Part shown: one piece after another, positions 1 through 8,097 of the stretch
Position numbering within the stretch: the stretch's first letter is position 1
How the letters are laid out: the number at the start of each line of letters is the position of its first letter
From: Paludibacteraceae bacterium
GTDB taxonomy: Bacteria > Bacteroidota > Bacteroidia > Bacteroidales > Paludibacteraceae
Direction: 5' to 3'
Assembly: GCA_017625155.1 (NCBI GenBank)
Contig: JAGALP010000007.1
Span: 1-48,734 of the forward strand
Length of the DNA stretch: 48,734 nucleotides
Translations under genes and position numbers: made by a program
The notes under the pieces: generated by a model
The model's database searches: none
The model's input: only the letters and a program-made list of their open reading frames with translations
Told to the model about the DNA's origin: nothing

Positions 1-546
1 TCTTCTGTTGTAGGTGTTGATATTTCTCATAAAATGCTCGAGGTAGCCAAAGAAAAAACACATTTTCCACAGGTTGAATATAAATGCTGTGCTATAGAAG
101 ATGTGGAATTCCCAGAGGAGAGTTTTGATGTAATATTAAGTTCACTTGCGTTTCACTATGTAGCAGATTATGAGATTTTAGTAAAAAAGATATATAGAAT
201 ACTGAAGTCTGGTGGTAAGCTAGTTTTTACGGTTGAACATCCTGTTTTTACTGCCTATGGAACACAAGACTGGCATTATAACGAAAAGGGAGAAATATTG
301 CATTTTCCGGTGGATAATTATTATTATGAGGGCAAACGGACAGCTGTGTTTTTGGGAGAAAAGGTTACAAAATATCATAGAACACTGACCACATATCTAA
401 ATACACTGCTTTCAAATGGTTTTATAATAAATCAGATTGTGGAGCCGCAGCCGCCGGAAAACATGATGGATATTCCGGGGATGCAGGATGAAATGCGCCG
501 TCCCATGATGCTGATTGTATCGGCGAACAAAAAAGTGGATAGATAG
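1..546 (+). CDS. Class I SAM-dependent methyltransferase, 5'-truncated by window edge
   Basis: The frame is open from base 1, so the gene begins outside the window. The visible part starts in the SAM-binding motif I region (VVGVDISHKMLEVAKE) and continues with the motif II/III stretch around 'FDVILSSLAFHYV' and the post-III 'ILKSGGKLVFTVEHP', the usual order of a Rossmann-fold small-molecule methyltransferase. Substrate cannot be told. The DNA is much AT-richer than the element core and the next gene has a GGAGG ribosome site, so this block looks acquired from a low-GC Gram-positive. The stop is followed after about 38 bases by a broken HD-domain gene on the same strand. Confidence 0.8.
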   Translation, partial: SSVVGVDISHKMLEVAKEKTHFPQVEYKCCAIEDVEFPEESFDVILSSLAFHYVADYEILVKKIYRILKSGGKLVFTVEHPVFTAYGTQDWHYNEKGEILHFPVDNYYYEGKRTAVFLGEKVTKYHRTLTTYLNTLLSNGFIINQIVEPQPPENMMDIPGMQDEMRRPMMLIVSANKKVDR

Positions 547-583
547 AACTAAAACACCTATAAGGTATAAATGGAGGTAATTT

Positions 584-1077
584 ATGTTTAAAGAAAAAAT
601 TATTATAGAGATGAAAGAAGTATTCAAGAAATTCCTTTTGGCATAGAGCATACTCTTAAAGTTTTGAAAAATGCAGAAGATATAATGAACGGAGAAAATA
701 TCGGAGAGGAAGAAAAAGAATTCATCAGTATTATTGCTATACTACATGATATTGGTGCGGTTGAAGCACAAAAAAAATACGGTTCTATTGATGGTGTCTA
801 TCAAGAAAAGGAAGGACCAGCAGTAGCGAAAGAAATATTAAAAAAGGTAGGCTATAACAAAAATATTGATAGAATATGCTTTATAATAGGCAACCATCAT
901 ACTCCATCTAAAATTGATGGACTTGATTTTCAAATACAATGGGAAGCTGATTTGCTTGAAAATTTAACGGTTATGGATAAAGAAAAAGAACAGGAAAAGA
1001 TAAAAAAGTGTATAGGTGAAAACTTTAAAACAAACACAGGAAAAAGGATAGCTTATAATCGCTTTATTTTAGATTAG
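584..1077 (+). pseudogene. HD-domain phosphohydrolase, frameshifted near its N-terminus
   Basis: An ATG at 584, preceded by GGAGG at 574-577, reads MFKEKIIIEMKEVFKK and then runs into a stop at 644-646. The natural continuation EIPFGIEHTLKVLKNAEDIM lies in the neighbouring frame, which fits a single-base loss around 625-632. The rest reads through the HD signature 'LHDIG' and a later 'GNHHTP', as in small HD-superfamily metal-dependent phosphohydrolases. A rescued start at the TTG at 664 would lack the first metal-binding His of the fold (in 'IEHTL'), so I call it a pseudogene. It is AT-rich like the methyltransferase before it and probably arrived with it. Confidence 0.75.
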
Positions 1078-1101
1078 TAGTAGATTATTACAGTTATGTA
1101 T

Positions 1102-2162
1102 TTTACTCAAGTTTCGGATTTAGGTTTTATGCAGTCTGAGCGATCAGTTGCATGGCCTTGAACCTGCGGTTATCCCGTATAATTTGCTCCATCAATTCGT
1201 TCTCGTCAATGGTAAAAATCTCAGCCACGATTGCTATTACATCAATAATGATTGACCAGATCTTTTCCACGACGGTGAGCTCGTGTACGCCTTCATATAT
1301 ATCGGCGAACAATCCTCCAATGGTCTCTTCACCATGCTCTTCAGGCGCTCAAGCTTGGATACGAAATACTCTTCCTTGCGTTTTTCGGTCTGGCAGTCTC
1401 TGTCACGCTTGCGGTTGTAGCGCCTCTCGCGCTGCCGGGCCGTAAGACCTTGTTCCTTGCCATCGACCTTCCCTCTCTCGCCGTGAATCGAGAAGTCCAC
1501 GACAAATTGAGAGCGGCCGTCGCTCCAGCACAGGGCCAGCAGCTTGTAGCCGAGAATGCACCGCTGAAACACGTGCGAGAATATCTTGCCAATACACTCC
1601 ATCCTCAATCCGGTCTTCGGCAGGTCGGAATCATCCACAATAAGCACTGCCGGAAGATGGCTCTTTTGATAGTCTTTCCTTATGGTCACGGCCTTGATGA
1701 GATGACAGGCGATGTGCCAGATGATGTTGCTAGTCTATATTGTCCTTGGCCATAAACGAATAGAGTAGGTCCTTCTTACCCCCGAACAGTTTCGAGATTG
1801 ACGATCCGGCATAATGAGAAAAACCCGGGACGGCCATAAACGGCAGAATCAATATGATCTGGAAAAGTTGAAGGTTGGTAAGCTGACAGTTCTCACGTTT
1901 TTTCCCTCCGAGATCTTTGTCTGAAATCCTCATCCCCTCAAGGAGGGTCATAAACTTGGAAAATGCGGGATTGATTCGTTTTCCCGTGAAAAAGTTGCGG
2001 ATCTCCGATGGAATTTTTGTAATTTTGCTCATGGCTTTGAGTGATTGTAATTAGTTGTTTGGGCACCTCTAAATTACTAAATTTCCGTGACATACGGAAA
2101 TCCTCAAAGCCTTTTTTATGCCCAAATCTATCCTCTCAACCTAAATCCGAAACTTGAGTAAA
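1102..2162 (-). mobile_element. Decayed IS4-like insertion sequence with perfect 23-bp ends
   Basis: The ends are a perfect inverted repeat: 1102-1124 (TTTACTCAAGTTTCGGATTTAGG, minus its last bases when compared over 20) is the reverse complement of 2140-2162. The 1061 bases between them hold only a broken minus-strand transposase. I see no convincing target duplication outside the ends. The element is shorter than usual for the IS4 group (about 1.4-1.6 kb), consistent with an internal deletion. It lies between the HD pseudogene and a C-terminal gene fragment. Confidence 0.75.
1127..2032 (-). pseudogene. IS4-type DDE transposase remnant
   Basis: Three minus-strand pieces in different frames make up one transposase: an N-terminal piece (2032 down to 1730, MSKITKIPSEIRNFFTGKR), a central piece with the first catalytic Asp region 'LIVDDSDLPKTG' (about 1690 down to 1330), and a C-terminal tail ending at 1127. 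The first junction is a frameshift just after 'MAKDNID'; the alternative frame continues 'NIIWHIACHLIKAV'. The middle-to-tail junction appears to have lost about 100 codons, including the glutamate region of the DDE triad. It therefore cannot encode an active enzyme. Confidence 0.7.
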
Positions 2163-2319
2163 TTATAATTATGAGATGCTACGTGCTTTTGTTCAATATA
2201 CCCTAAACGTCGATTTAAATGCGCCTGTGATAAAGGATTTAGTTGAAAAGTATAAGGATATAGAACAATTTAATAGGAGCATAACAGATAAATACGTTGC
2301 AATATGTAAACGCTTTTAA
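2163..2319 (+). pseudogene. C-terminal fragment of an unidentified AT-rich gene
   Basis: Directly after the right IS end the plus strand is open and ends with a TAA at 2317-2319. It encodes a protein-like tail (MLRAFVQYTLNVDL, then KDLVEKYKDIEQFNRS and a basic end). The first 5' codons are IS-proximal and there is no ribosome site or promoter. The base composition matches the methyltransferase/HD block. I do not recognise the family. The likeliest reading is the 3' end of a gene cut by the IS4-like element or by a deletion next to it. Confidence 0.4.
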
Positions 2320-2653
2320 TATTTGAATTTAGCCGTTTATGTAGAATGAAGGTGTGCAAACAAACAGACCCTGAAAAGGGTCTCACCCCCGTTAACCGCA
2401 ATGTCAAAGACTTGCGGATGGCCAGATGACTCCTATACATCCGACCCCAACGGGGTCGAACCATATAATCTGTAGAAAGGTTCGACCTCCGTTGGGGTCG
2501 TGGATTGGGAAGGCACTTCGACCCGCACATTGTATCATGTGCGGTTACTTGAAGTTCGACTCCCGTTGGGGTCGATGGCTCGTCGTTATTCTGAATCTTA
2601 GCAAATCCTCTCTTTTTTAATGAACTGTGTGCTTGATCACTGAAAATAATCCT
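2320..2653. repeat. Non-coding stretch with palindromic GACCCC repeats and hairpins
   Basis: No gene is visible here. Three related short palindromes stand at 2442-2458 (CGACCCCAACGGGGTCG), 2483-2500 (CGACCTCCGTTGGGGTCG) and 2557-2574 (CGACTCCCGTTGGGGTCG). Two more hairpins are present: GACCC/GGGTC near 2367-2382 and CCGCACAT/ATGTGCGG at 2523-2544. The last two GACC units are in the opposite orientation to the first, as judged from the CAACGG/CCGTTG centre. They resemble REP-type intergenic repeats rather than one terminator. Confidence 0.6.
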
Positions 2654-2661
2654 TATTTTTG
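2654..2661 (+). promoter_or_regulatory. Bacteroidetes-type -7 box
   Basis: TATTTTTG matches TAnnTTTG. A CTTG stands about 18 bases upstream and the small Cys-protein gene begins 36 bases downstream. Confidence 0.5.
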
Positions 2662-2697
2662 CCACGAGAGTTTTACGAAAGATAAATAGATAAAGTA

Positions 2698-2898
2698 TTG
2701 GAAAAGAAACATAACTGTCAGCAGTGCCCACTGAGGCGGCGATACGACCGTTCACCCAAGTCATTGTTGGGTCGTTTTTGGCGATGGCACATCAATTTCT
2801 GTCCGGGATGGAAAGCCTATTTCCTGTCGCTGAGCGAAGAGGAACGGCATGTATTGAGAAAGCAATACGCTTTTCATAAGCCTCAAATCCGCAACTAA
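2698..2898 (+). CDS. Small Cys/Trp-rich protein, 3' end replaced by IS sequence
   Basis: A 66-residue reading frame with a TTG start begins MEKKHNCQQCPLRRRYDR. It has a CxxC pair near the N-terminus and a tryptophan-rich 'FWRWHINFCPGW' core, and resembles small conserved Bacteroidales proteins of unknown role. The IS1380 element begins at 2881, so the last residues (PQIRN and the stop) are encoded by the IS end. The native C-terminus stops at the lysine codon 2878-2880. A promoter-like TAnnTTTG lies at 2654. The protein may still be made because only the tail is changed. Confidence 0.55.
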   Translation: MEKKHNCQQCPLRRRYDRSPKSLLGRFWRWHINFCPGWKAYFLSLSEEERHVLRKQYAFHKPQIRN

Positions 2899-3051
2899 GT
2901 CCTTCATCGTCCTATTTACGTGTACACGTTCTCTCATTACTGAATTATTAGATAAATTGAGGCTGAAATACCCACTTCTGCCTACAATACCCCCTTACCC
3001 CACAATGCGACTTGAGACAATACGCAGTATCATACCCATAAGTTGTAGTCG

Positions 3052-4338
3052 TCATCCAAAATCAGTCTGGAATACATCTGCGTAAGCATTATTACAGGTA
3101 TAGATATTCAGCACATACCACCTTGATGTTCTGATCCATTTGGCTGGTACAGAGACAAATCTGAAGACAAACGCTTTTATGCGACTTGTTTTATTGGGTC
3201 CGAACCTCTTTACGTCAAGTCTTTGGATAATGACCTTGTAGAAGTTACGGATAAGTGCTGTAAGAAGAAGGAACACTGTGTTCTCTGCCATGAAGGATTT
3301 GGGCAATCTGGACCATCCGAAACCATTGTTCATGTCATCGAAGATGCGCTCCTTTCCTCCGCGGAGGTTATAGAACTCGACAATCTCTCTTACGGAAGGC
3401 TCGTAGTCGTTGGTCAGGATGCAGCGGTATGTGTATTCTCCTTCCCAGAGGTCAAGCTCACCGTCCATCCGTTTCCGCCTTTGAATCACAAGCCGGTATG
3501 TCTTGCCTTTCCACTTCTCTACAAGAATGGAATTCAGCTCAAACTCAATGCCGTTGATTTCTCCCCTCTTCCAGCCTCTGAGAGCGAAGAGGTCATTGTA
3601 GAGCGAACTACAGCGGTTGGCACGGATATAGAAGGTCTTGCAGTGGGTGGCAACCTCTTCCACGATCTCTTCAGAGCACGAGCCGCAATCAGCTCTGAAA
3701 CGATTGATAACAAGATTGTTCTGTTCAAACCTTTCGAAGAATCTCTTCAGCGTGTCCTTCTGATGGAAACGGACGTTTGTGTTGCCGTCGCTGTTCTCAA
3801 TGCCGACAATCAAATCTCCAATAACCGCCACACCTGGTCGATAACCAAGGAACTTCTTGTATGTATGCTTTGCATCATATTTCTCTGTTTCTATGAACTG
3901 GTGGTCGAAATCAACATCATACATCTCACCCTCTTTCAGCTGACCAGCTGCACACATACAATTGAGCAGTAAGGTATTGAGGGTGTCAGCCGTATTGAAA
4001 TCGTAGTTCTTACCCGTATCTGACGTGTATGAAATGTTCTCCTGCGTCAGTTCCTTTATCGCTCTGAGGATAGTGTCAGAGCTGCAGGTACGAAGTGTCG
4101 GATGAAGCGAGAGATGGGGCATCAAATGAGTTGTGACATCCTCAATACATGAGCCGCCACAGAAGTAGATGCTCATGAGAGAACGGATGATTTCGCTGTA
4201 TTGATAACCATACAGCCTGCATCTTAGACCGAGGGTTGTGTCAATTACATATGACAATGTGGAGTCAAATTGCTCCATCATTGCAAATATTCCTCCAAAA
4301 GGAGTGAGTTTCTCAGATTTTATTGCTTTCTTTGCCAT
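3052..4338 (-). CDS. IS1380-family transposase
   Basis: This is a 428-residue DDE transposase catalysing cut-and-paste movement of its IS. It has a DxD-type start of the catalytic fold at 'YDVDFDHQFIE', 'NRFRADCGSCSEE' carrying the second acidic residue, and the family hallmark 'YNLRGGKERIFDDMNNGFGW' with the essential Glu, followed by 'MAENTVFLLLTALIRNFYK'. Length and motif order match the family, with no frameshift, so it is probably active. The start ATG at 4338 lies 70 bases inside a stem-loop near the IS end that may block transcription entering from outside. A second, diverged copy of this upstream region begins at 48595. Confidence 0.9.
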   Translation of the reverse strand: MAKKAIKSEKLTPFGGIFAMMEQFDSTLSYVIDTTLGLRCRLYGYQYSEIIRSLMSIYFCGGSCIEDVTTHLMPHLSLHPTLRTCSSDTILRAIKELTQENISYTSDTGKNYDFNTADTLNTLLLNCMCAAGQLKEGEMYDVDFDHQFIETEKYDAKHTYKKFLGYRPGVAVIGDLIVGIENSDGNTNVRFHQKDTLKRFFERFEQNNLVINRFRADCGSCSEEIVEEVATHCKTFYIRANRCSSLYNDLFALRGWKRGEINGIEFELNSILVEKWKGKTYRLVIQRRKRMDGELDLWEGEYTYRCILTNDYEPSVREIVEFYNLRGGKERIFDDMNNGFGWSRLPKSFMAENTVFLLLTALIRNFYKVIIQRLDVKRFGPNKTSRIKAFVFRFVSVPAKWIRTSRWYVLNIYTCNNAYADVFQTDFG

Positions 4339-4407
4339 GTCTGTCGGGTTTGATACATATTTTGATTTGCAACACTAAGATAGGTGAAAAATCTGACATG
4401 ACAAAAT

Positions 4408-4432
4408 CCTGAGCAACTTTTTGTTGCTCAGG
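4408..4432. terminator. Stem-loop at the IS1380 end
   Basis: CCTGAGCAAC, a five-T loop, then GTTGCTCAGG: a perfect 10-bp stem between the IS end and the transposase start. The same stem-loop, with the loop complemented, is at 48637-48661 in the second IS copy although the flanking bases differ, so it is conserved. It probably insulates the transposase gene from read-through. Confidence 0.6.
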
Positions 4433-4474
4433 TACTTAAAAAGTTATATTTATAATAGTGTTGCGGAATTAAGG

Positions 4475-4975
4475 TATATAAAAGATGTGTTGGGACTTGC
4501 TGACAAAATCAAGAACTTGTCGAAGATATACACCTATGCCCGCAACTTCCTTTATCTCGGTCGTGGGTACAACTACCCCACCGCCCTTGAAGGTGCGTTG
4601 AAGCTGAAAGAAATATCCTATATCCATGCGGAGGGTTATCCTGCTGCGGAAATGAAGCATGGACCGATTGCACTTGTAGATAGCGAGATGCCCACGGTGG
4701 TCATTGCTCCAACGGACTCGCTGTATGACAAGATAATCAGTAATGTAAGGCAGGTGAAGGCGCGTGGCGGTACGGTTGTCGCCATCATTACCAAGGGCAA
4801 TGACGCAATGAAGGACATCGCCGACCATTGCCTTGAAGTGCCCGACGTACCCGAATGCCTTACACCTCTCGTTGTTTCCGTCCCATTGCAGTTGCTGGCC
4901 TATTACATCGCCATCAACAAGGATAGGAATGTTGACCAGCCAAGAAACCTTGCTAAATCAGTTACCGTAGAATGA
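4475..4975 (+). pseudogene. glmS: glmS 3' fragment (glucosamine-6-phosphate synthase, last SIS domain)
   Basis: From the first base after the IS the frame encodes about 166 residues of the GlmS isomerase half. Visible are 'LGRGYNYPTALEGALKLKE', 'ISYIHAEGYPAAEMKHGP', and the highly conserved C-terminus ending 'PRNLAKSVTVE'. Full GlmS is about 610 residues, so the glutaminase domain and first SIS domain are missing and the enzyme cannot work. No start codon with leader exists; an apparent start inside the IS hairpin is not credible. The stop overlaps the start of the next small gene (ATGA), so the two were an operon before truncation. Confidence 0.9.
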
Positions 4976-5160
4976 ATAGAATATTATCACTTATTGTTAC
5001 CATCCTCTTTGCGTTGTGCATTGAGGCTGGCATCTTTATGCTTATTGCCCACTGGTGGGGCATGACTGCGGCCATTACCGTGATAGCCATTGAATGTGTG
5101 TTAGCCTTATGGACAGTTTACGAAATGAGACATGCGAGTGATGAACCAGTTGATGAATAA
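4972..5160 (+). CDS. Small two-helix membrane protein
   Basis: This 62-residue protein is almost entirely two hydrophobic helices (about residues 4-24 and 30-50) followed by an acidic tail. Its start overlaps the glmS stop by ATGA. It resembles in size and layout the 60-residue product at 21582-21764, sharing features such as a central W(W/L)xG/FGxT turn and a 'W-(T/I)-V-YE' second-helix end. Both follow a cell-wall-related gene with an ATGA overlap. Function unknown. With glmS truncated, its expression depends on reading from the IS. Confidence 0.6.
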   Translation: MNRILSLIVTILFALCIEAGIFMLIAHWWGMTAAITVIAIECVLALWTVYEMRHASDEPVDE

Positions 5161-5190
5161 CATTGCAGGCTGTGGTTAGAACGAAAAAGG

Positions 5191-5259
5191 CTAAAAACAA
5201 AAGGACGGGTCGATGATTCGTCCTATTTTTGTGTCTTTTTGGTGGCGAAATGTAGCGAT
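5191..5259 (-). pseudogene. Vestige of an M23 peptidase C-terminus
   Basis: On the minus strand the sequence reads KDTKIGRIIDPSFCF and a stop at 5191-5193, closely matching KDTKKGRAIDPSILLN at the end of the intact M23 peptidase at 7248-7877. Just upstream another frame reads LHFATKK, as in the catalytic HLHF region, so a frameshift separates them. Only about 20 codons survive. This suggests a former M23 gene convergent to the small membrane-protein gene. Confidence 0.55.
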
Positions 5260-5326
5260 TTAGCAAAATAAACATAAATTCCAGTGATATTCAGCATGAA
5301 AATTCGCCCATTTAAGTGAAAATGTG

Positions 5327-5334
5327 TAATTTTG
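5327..5334 (+). promoter_or_regulatory. -7 box of the ImmA/PIN operon
   Basis: TAATTTTG matches TAnnTTTG. It excludes any start upstream of about 5341 and supports the ATG at 5395 as the start of the next gene. Confidence 0.55.
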
Positions 5335-5394
5335 CAACGCAAAATTGTGCCTAAGCATTTGCATCAAAACAACAATAGTTCAATCGAGGCTGAT

Positions 5395-6537
5395 ATGAAA
5401 GTAGAGATTAACAAGAAACGTTTAGAATACCTGCTGGCATTATACAAGATGTCGGTGGATGACTTGTTGTCTCTTCTGAACAAAGGCAGGAAACGGATAA
5501 CAGGAGCCGCAGACATCAGTGGAGATTCTATTGATTTGGGGGTGTTGAAGCGTATAGGTGAGATATTCGACAAAGAAGTCAGTTTCTTTCAAGACTATTC
5601 TAAGTTGTCAACCAATGCAAGCAGCAGTATCTTCTTCCGCAAGACCTCATTCGGAACAGAGCTGAACTTGGAGTCGATCCGTACTGTAAACCGATTCGAG
5701 AGTCTGAAAAACGCTTTGGATGCATACAACAAACTGTCGCAACTGGATGTGAAGTTTGACATAGAACACTACACCCTACAAGATGACCCTAAGACAGTAG
5801 CCGTACGTGCAAGAGATTTTTTTTATCCCGGGGAAACTGTCAATCATAGGCAGTTTCTTGTGAAGATGATAGAAAAAATCGCCGATCATGGCATTTTTGT
5901 CTTTGAATACATAGAGACATGGAACAAGAAAGAGAAAACCAACATTGACGGTTTTTACCTTAAGCCCAATGTGATAGTGCTTAAGCATCATAAGCATTAC
6001 AAGCGAGAAATATTCACTCTGGCGCATGAATTGGGGCATTGTCTATTGGGGATTGAAGAAGTGGAGTCGGTGGACATGATGGACATCTCGGCACAGACTT
6101 CATACAGTGATGTCGAAAGATGGTGCAATGATTTTGCATATCAGTTCATTATGGGACAAGAAGCAGAAACACTTGCTAACATAGCATGTGTAGATTCCCG
6201 TAACGACTACTGCATTGACCTCTTCAAGGCTATCAGTGCACGGACGCACATTAGCCGTCTTGCCTTATATACAAGGATGTATATCGACAGGAAAATCAGC
6301 TATTCGAGCTACAGCAATGTCAAGAGTGAATTGGCAGAGGAATACAGAAGAAGAGAGGAACAGGAAAAGTTGAAAAACTCTGAGAAGAGAGGCGGGCGAA
6401 CACCAAAGCCCATCATTTCTCCGCTATTCTTGAAAACCATGCAATATGCCTATTTCAATGGAGTGGTCAACGAGACCACTTTCTGTTCGAGACTCAATGT
6501 CAAACCAGCAAATTTTGAGAGGGAGTTATGGCGATAG
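5395..6537 (+). CDS. ImmA/IrrE-family metallopeptidase with N-terminal DNA-binding-like region (antitoxin-type)
   Basis: This is a 380-residue protein. Residues 1-55 resemble the helical XRE-like region seen before COG2856 domains. The protease core carries the zincin motif HELGH in 'TLAHELGHCLLGIEE' (about residue 205), with acidic residues following. The C-terminal 100 residues are basic and helical. ImmA/IrrE proteins cleave repressors or act as antitoxin partners. The frame overlaps the next gene, a PIN protein, by 10 bases, a pairing common for COG2856 antitoxins with DUF4411 toxins. The start was chosen because a -7 box sits at 5327-5334. Confidence 0.8.
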   Translation: MKVEINKKRLEYLLALYKMSVDDLLSLLNKGRKRITGAADISGDSIDLGVLKRIGEIFDKEVSFFQDYSKLSTNASSSIFFRKTSFGTELNLESIRTVNRFESLKNALDAYNKLSQLDVKFDIEHYTLQDDPKTVAVRARDFFYPGETVNHRQFLVKMIEKIADHGIFVFEYIETWNKKEKTNIDGFYLKPNVIVLKHHKHYKREIFTLAHELGHCLLGIEEVESVDMMDISAQTSYSDVERWCNDFAYQFIMGQEAETLANIACVDSRNDYCIDLFKAISARTHISRLALYTRMYIDRKISYSSYSNVKSELAEEYRRREEQEKLKNSEKRGGRTPKPIISPLFLKTMQYAYFNGVVNETTFCSRLNVKPANFERELWR

Positions 6538-7085
6538 TTGTTGATACATGCTCATTGGTGATGATTGCCAAGAATTATCTTCCCTTGGATAAGGACGGAC
6601 AGTTGTACTCATTCCTGGAAGAGGCGTTCTCCCGCAAGGATTTGATGCTACTTGATGTGATTCTGGATGAATCAAAACGCACCTCCAAAGGAATTGCAGT
6701 TGAAAAGATGCCTTTCCTCAAAGACAAGAAATTGGTCATTCCGACAAAGGATCTATTTCCATGTGCCCCAGAGAGATTCAGCAACATGATAGACAACAAT
6801 TTCTGTGTAAGACTGAAGAAGCAGGAACTGACTGAAGAAGAATACATAGAGCAAAAGGAAGAATACCTTAAAACAGGTGATGCTAAGATTATCATTTATG
6901 CACTGAATGTACGACACTCGGACGCTATCCATCTGGAAGAGATGCAAGTAATGACGGAGGAAACAAGGCAGCAGAATGACGGTAAGTTGTTCAAGAAACT
7001 TCCTTTGTTGTGTGAGCAGATAGGGATTGGAACACTAACCGTTTCAGAATATCTGCATAGAAACGGGTTCTTTATTGACAAATAG
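6528..7085 (+). CDS. PIN-domain protein, DUF4411 type (probable RNase toxin)
   Basis: The 185-residue protein opens with the PIN signature 'IVVDTCSLV', whose Asp is the first metal ligand. The distal part has 'TGDAKIIIYAL', giving the second acidic cluster, consistent with the PIN/FEN nuclease fold and the DUF4411 subfamily. PIN toxins cleave RNA. Translational coupling with the ImmA-type gene upstream (start 10 bases before its stop) supports a two-gene toxin-antitoxin unit. The unit is free-standing between IS debris and the element core. Confidence 0.75.
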   Translation: MAIVVDTCSLVMIAKNYLPLDKDGQLYSFLEEAFSRKDLMLLDVILDESKRTSKGIAVEKMPFLKDKKLVIPTKDLFPCAPERFSNMIDNNFCVRLKKQELTEEEYIEQKEEYLKTGDAKIIIYALNVRHSDAIHLEEMQVMTEETRQQNDGKLFKKLPLLCEQIGIGTLTVSEYLHRNGFFIDK

Positions 7086-7247
7086 CATAGATATTAGTAT
7101 CATCTTATGACATCTTTCACGAAATCATATTATATTCGTGAATAAAACACTTGTTTTTCAAGAATAGAAATTGTTGAGGATTAGATATTTAAGACATTAT
7201 TGCAATGCGGAAGGGGTGATGTGAACGACAAAAGACAAGGCGTTCTA

Positions 7248-7877
7248 TTAGAGTGGATGCTTGATAAGATTGAGAAGAATGGACGGGTCGATGGCTCGTC
7301 CTTTTTTTGTGTCTTTGAGTGTGAGGTGCAGGTGGGGACCAGTACTGCGACCACTGTTGCCTGTCAGCGCGATGATGATGCCGGGACGGACGTGGGTGCC
7401 TTTGGTGACGAGAGTTTGGGAGAGGTGGCAATAGCTGACGGTGAAGTCGCCGTGACGGAGGGTGACATAGAGGCCTGAACGTTTGTCCTTGCCTACCTTG
7501 ATGACCTCGCCGTGCATCATGGCGTATGTGGGTTCGTAATTTGCCTTCAAATCAAGCCCGTTGTGTAGGGCTTTTCTTTTTGTAAATGGGTCTCTGCGGT
7601 AGCCGAAAGGGCTGGTGACAGAGATATGACGGAGTGGACTGACAAGTGCCGTGTGGCGGTCGGTCTGCTCCGTTTGGGTTTGTAATGGGGCAAAGGCAAG
7701 AGAGTCTCGCCGCTGATGCGGCGAGCACGGAGGCAGTTGTTCGGATGTTGCGGACTGCGTCGTTTTTGGCACAGCCTTGCGGTGTACCTTAGTCTGTGTG
7801 ACGGTATTGAACTGAGCGCATACTGTTGCTGATGAACAGAATATTGCTGCTATTGTGATGAGTAGAAATCGTTTCAT
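7248..7877 (-). CDS. Secreted M23 peptidoglycan endopeptidase
   Basis: A 209-residue protein with a signal peptide (MKRFLLITIAAIFCSSATVCA) followed by a Thr/Gln-rich linker and a C-terminal LytM/M23 domain. Zn ligands are visible as 'HNGLDLK' (HxxxD) and 'GPHLHLTL' (HxH); the fold's 'GNSGRSTG' precedes the latter. It would act in the periplasm, cutting peptide cross-links, plausibly to open the wall for a transfer apparatus. It is divergent from the 8.1-kb operon. A minus-strand TACTTTTG lies only about nine bases before the ATG, so a very short leader or leaderless message is possible. A hairpin at 7278-7301 is part of the coding sequence. Confidence 0.85.
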   Translation of the reverse strand: MKRFLLITIAAIFCSSATVCAQFNTVTQTKVHRKAVPKTTQSATSEQLPPCSPHQRRDSLAFAPLQTQTEQTDRHTALVSPLRHISVTSPFGYRRDPFTKRKALHNGLDLKANYEPTYAMMHGEVIKVGKDKRSGLYVTLRHGDFTVSYCHLSQTLVTKGTHVRPGIIIALTGNSGRSTGPHLHLTLKDTKKGRAIDPSILLNLIKHPL

Positions 7878-7958
7878 GGTGCAAAAGTAACAAGCAATTC
7901 TTTGACTGGCATAAAGAACAAAGGGAAGACAAGAAGATTGTAACATAATATAGCAATC

Positions 7959-7988
7959 GAGTTTGATTTTTGAGCAGAAATCAAACTC
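7959..7988. promoter_or_regulatory. Palindromic operator candidate GAGTTTGATTT-N8-AAATCAAACTC
   Basis: This perfect 11-bp inverted repeat lies between the divergent M23 gene and the 8.1-kb operon. The half-site GAGTTTGATTTT recurs as (A/G)AGTnTGATTTT five times at 33.5-33.8 kb, hinting at one DNA-binding regulator for both places. Confidence 0.5.
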
Positions 7989-8057
7989 AAATAATAATAA
8001 TCGTCAAAAATAACACGCATTATCTTATGCAATTCTGCTTGTCTCTGAATAGGTATA

Positions 8058-8065
8058 TAACTTTG
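8058..8065 (+). promoter_or_regulatory. -7 box of the plus-strand core operon
   Basis: TAACTTTG (TAnnTTTG) with CTTG about 16 bases upstream; it lies 32 bases before the first gene of the 8.1-24.4 kb block. Confidence 0.6.
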
Positions 8066-8097
8066 CATGAGTTTAATTTCAAATTCAAAGTTAAAGT

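Larger units (their letters stand above)
2881..4474 (-). mobile_element. Complete IS1380-family insertion sequence (1594 bp)
   Basis: The outer ends are CCTCAAATCCGCAAC (2881-2895) and, read inward from 4474, CCTTAATTCCGCAAC: 13 of 15 match. IS1380-family ends characteristically start with CCT, as in ISEcp1. The element carries one intact transposase gene on the minus strand. The length is right for Bacteroides members of this family. The bases outside are TAAG on the left and TATA on the right, so there is no 4-bp target duplication. It has cut the small Cys-protein gene on one side and lies against a headless glmS on the other, suggesting IS-mediated deletion or recombination. Confidence 0.85.

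Noticed and set aside
3223-3972. A 249-codon plus-strand frame
   Set aside because: It lies wholly antisense to the intact IS1380 transposase, whose motifs are unmistakable; a shadow frame.
4421-4474. A start for the glmS fragment inside the IS
   Set aside because: The initiator would be a TTG in the loop of the IS hairpin; these residues are IS-derived and unlike GlmS.
7278-7301. Terminator hairpin GGACG..CGTCC plus T-run
   Set aside because: It lies within the intact M23 coding sequence (GRAIDPS codons); the similar sequence at 5200 is the same coding remnant, not a shared terminator.
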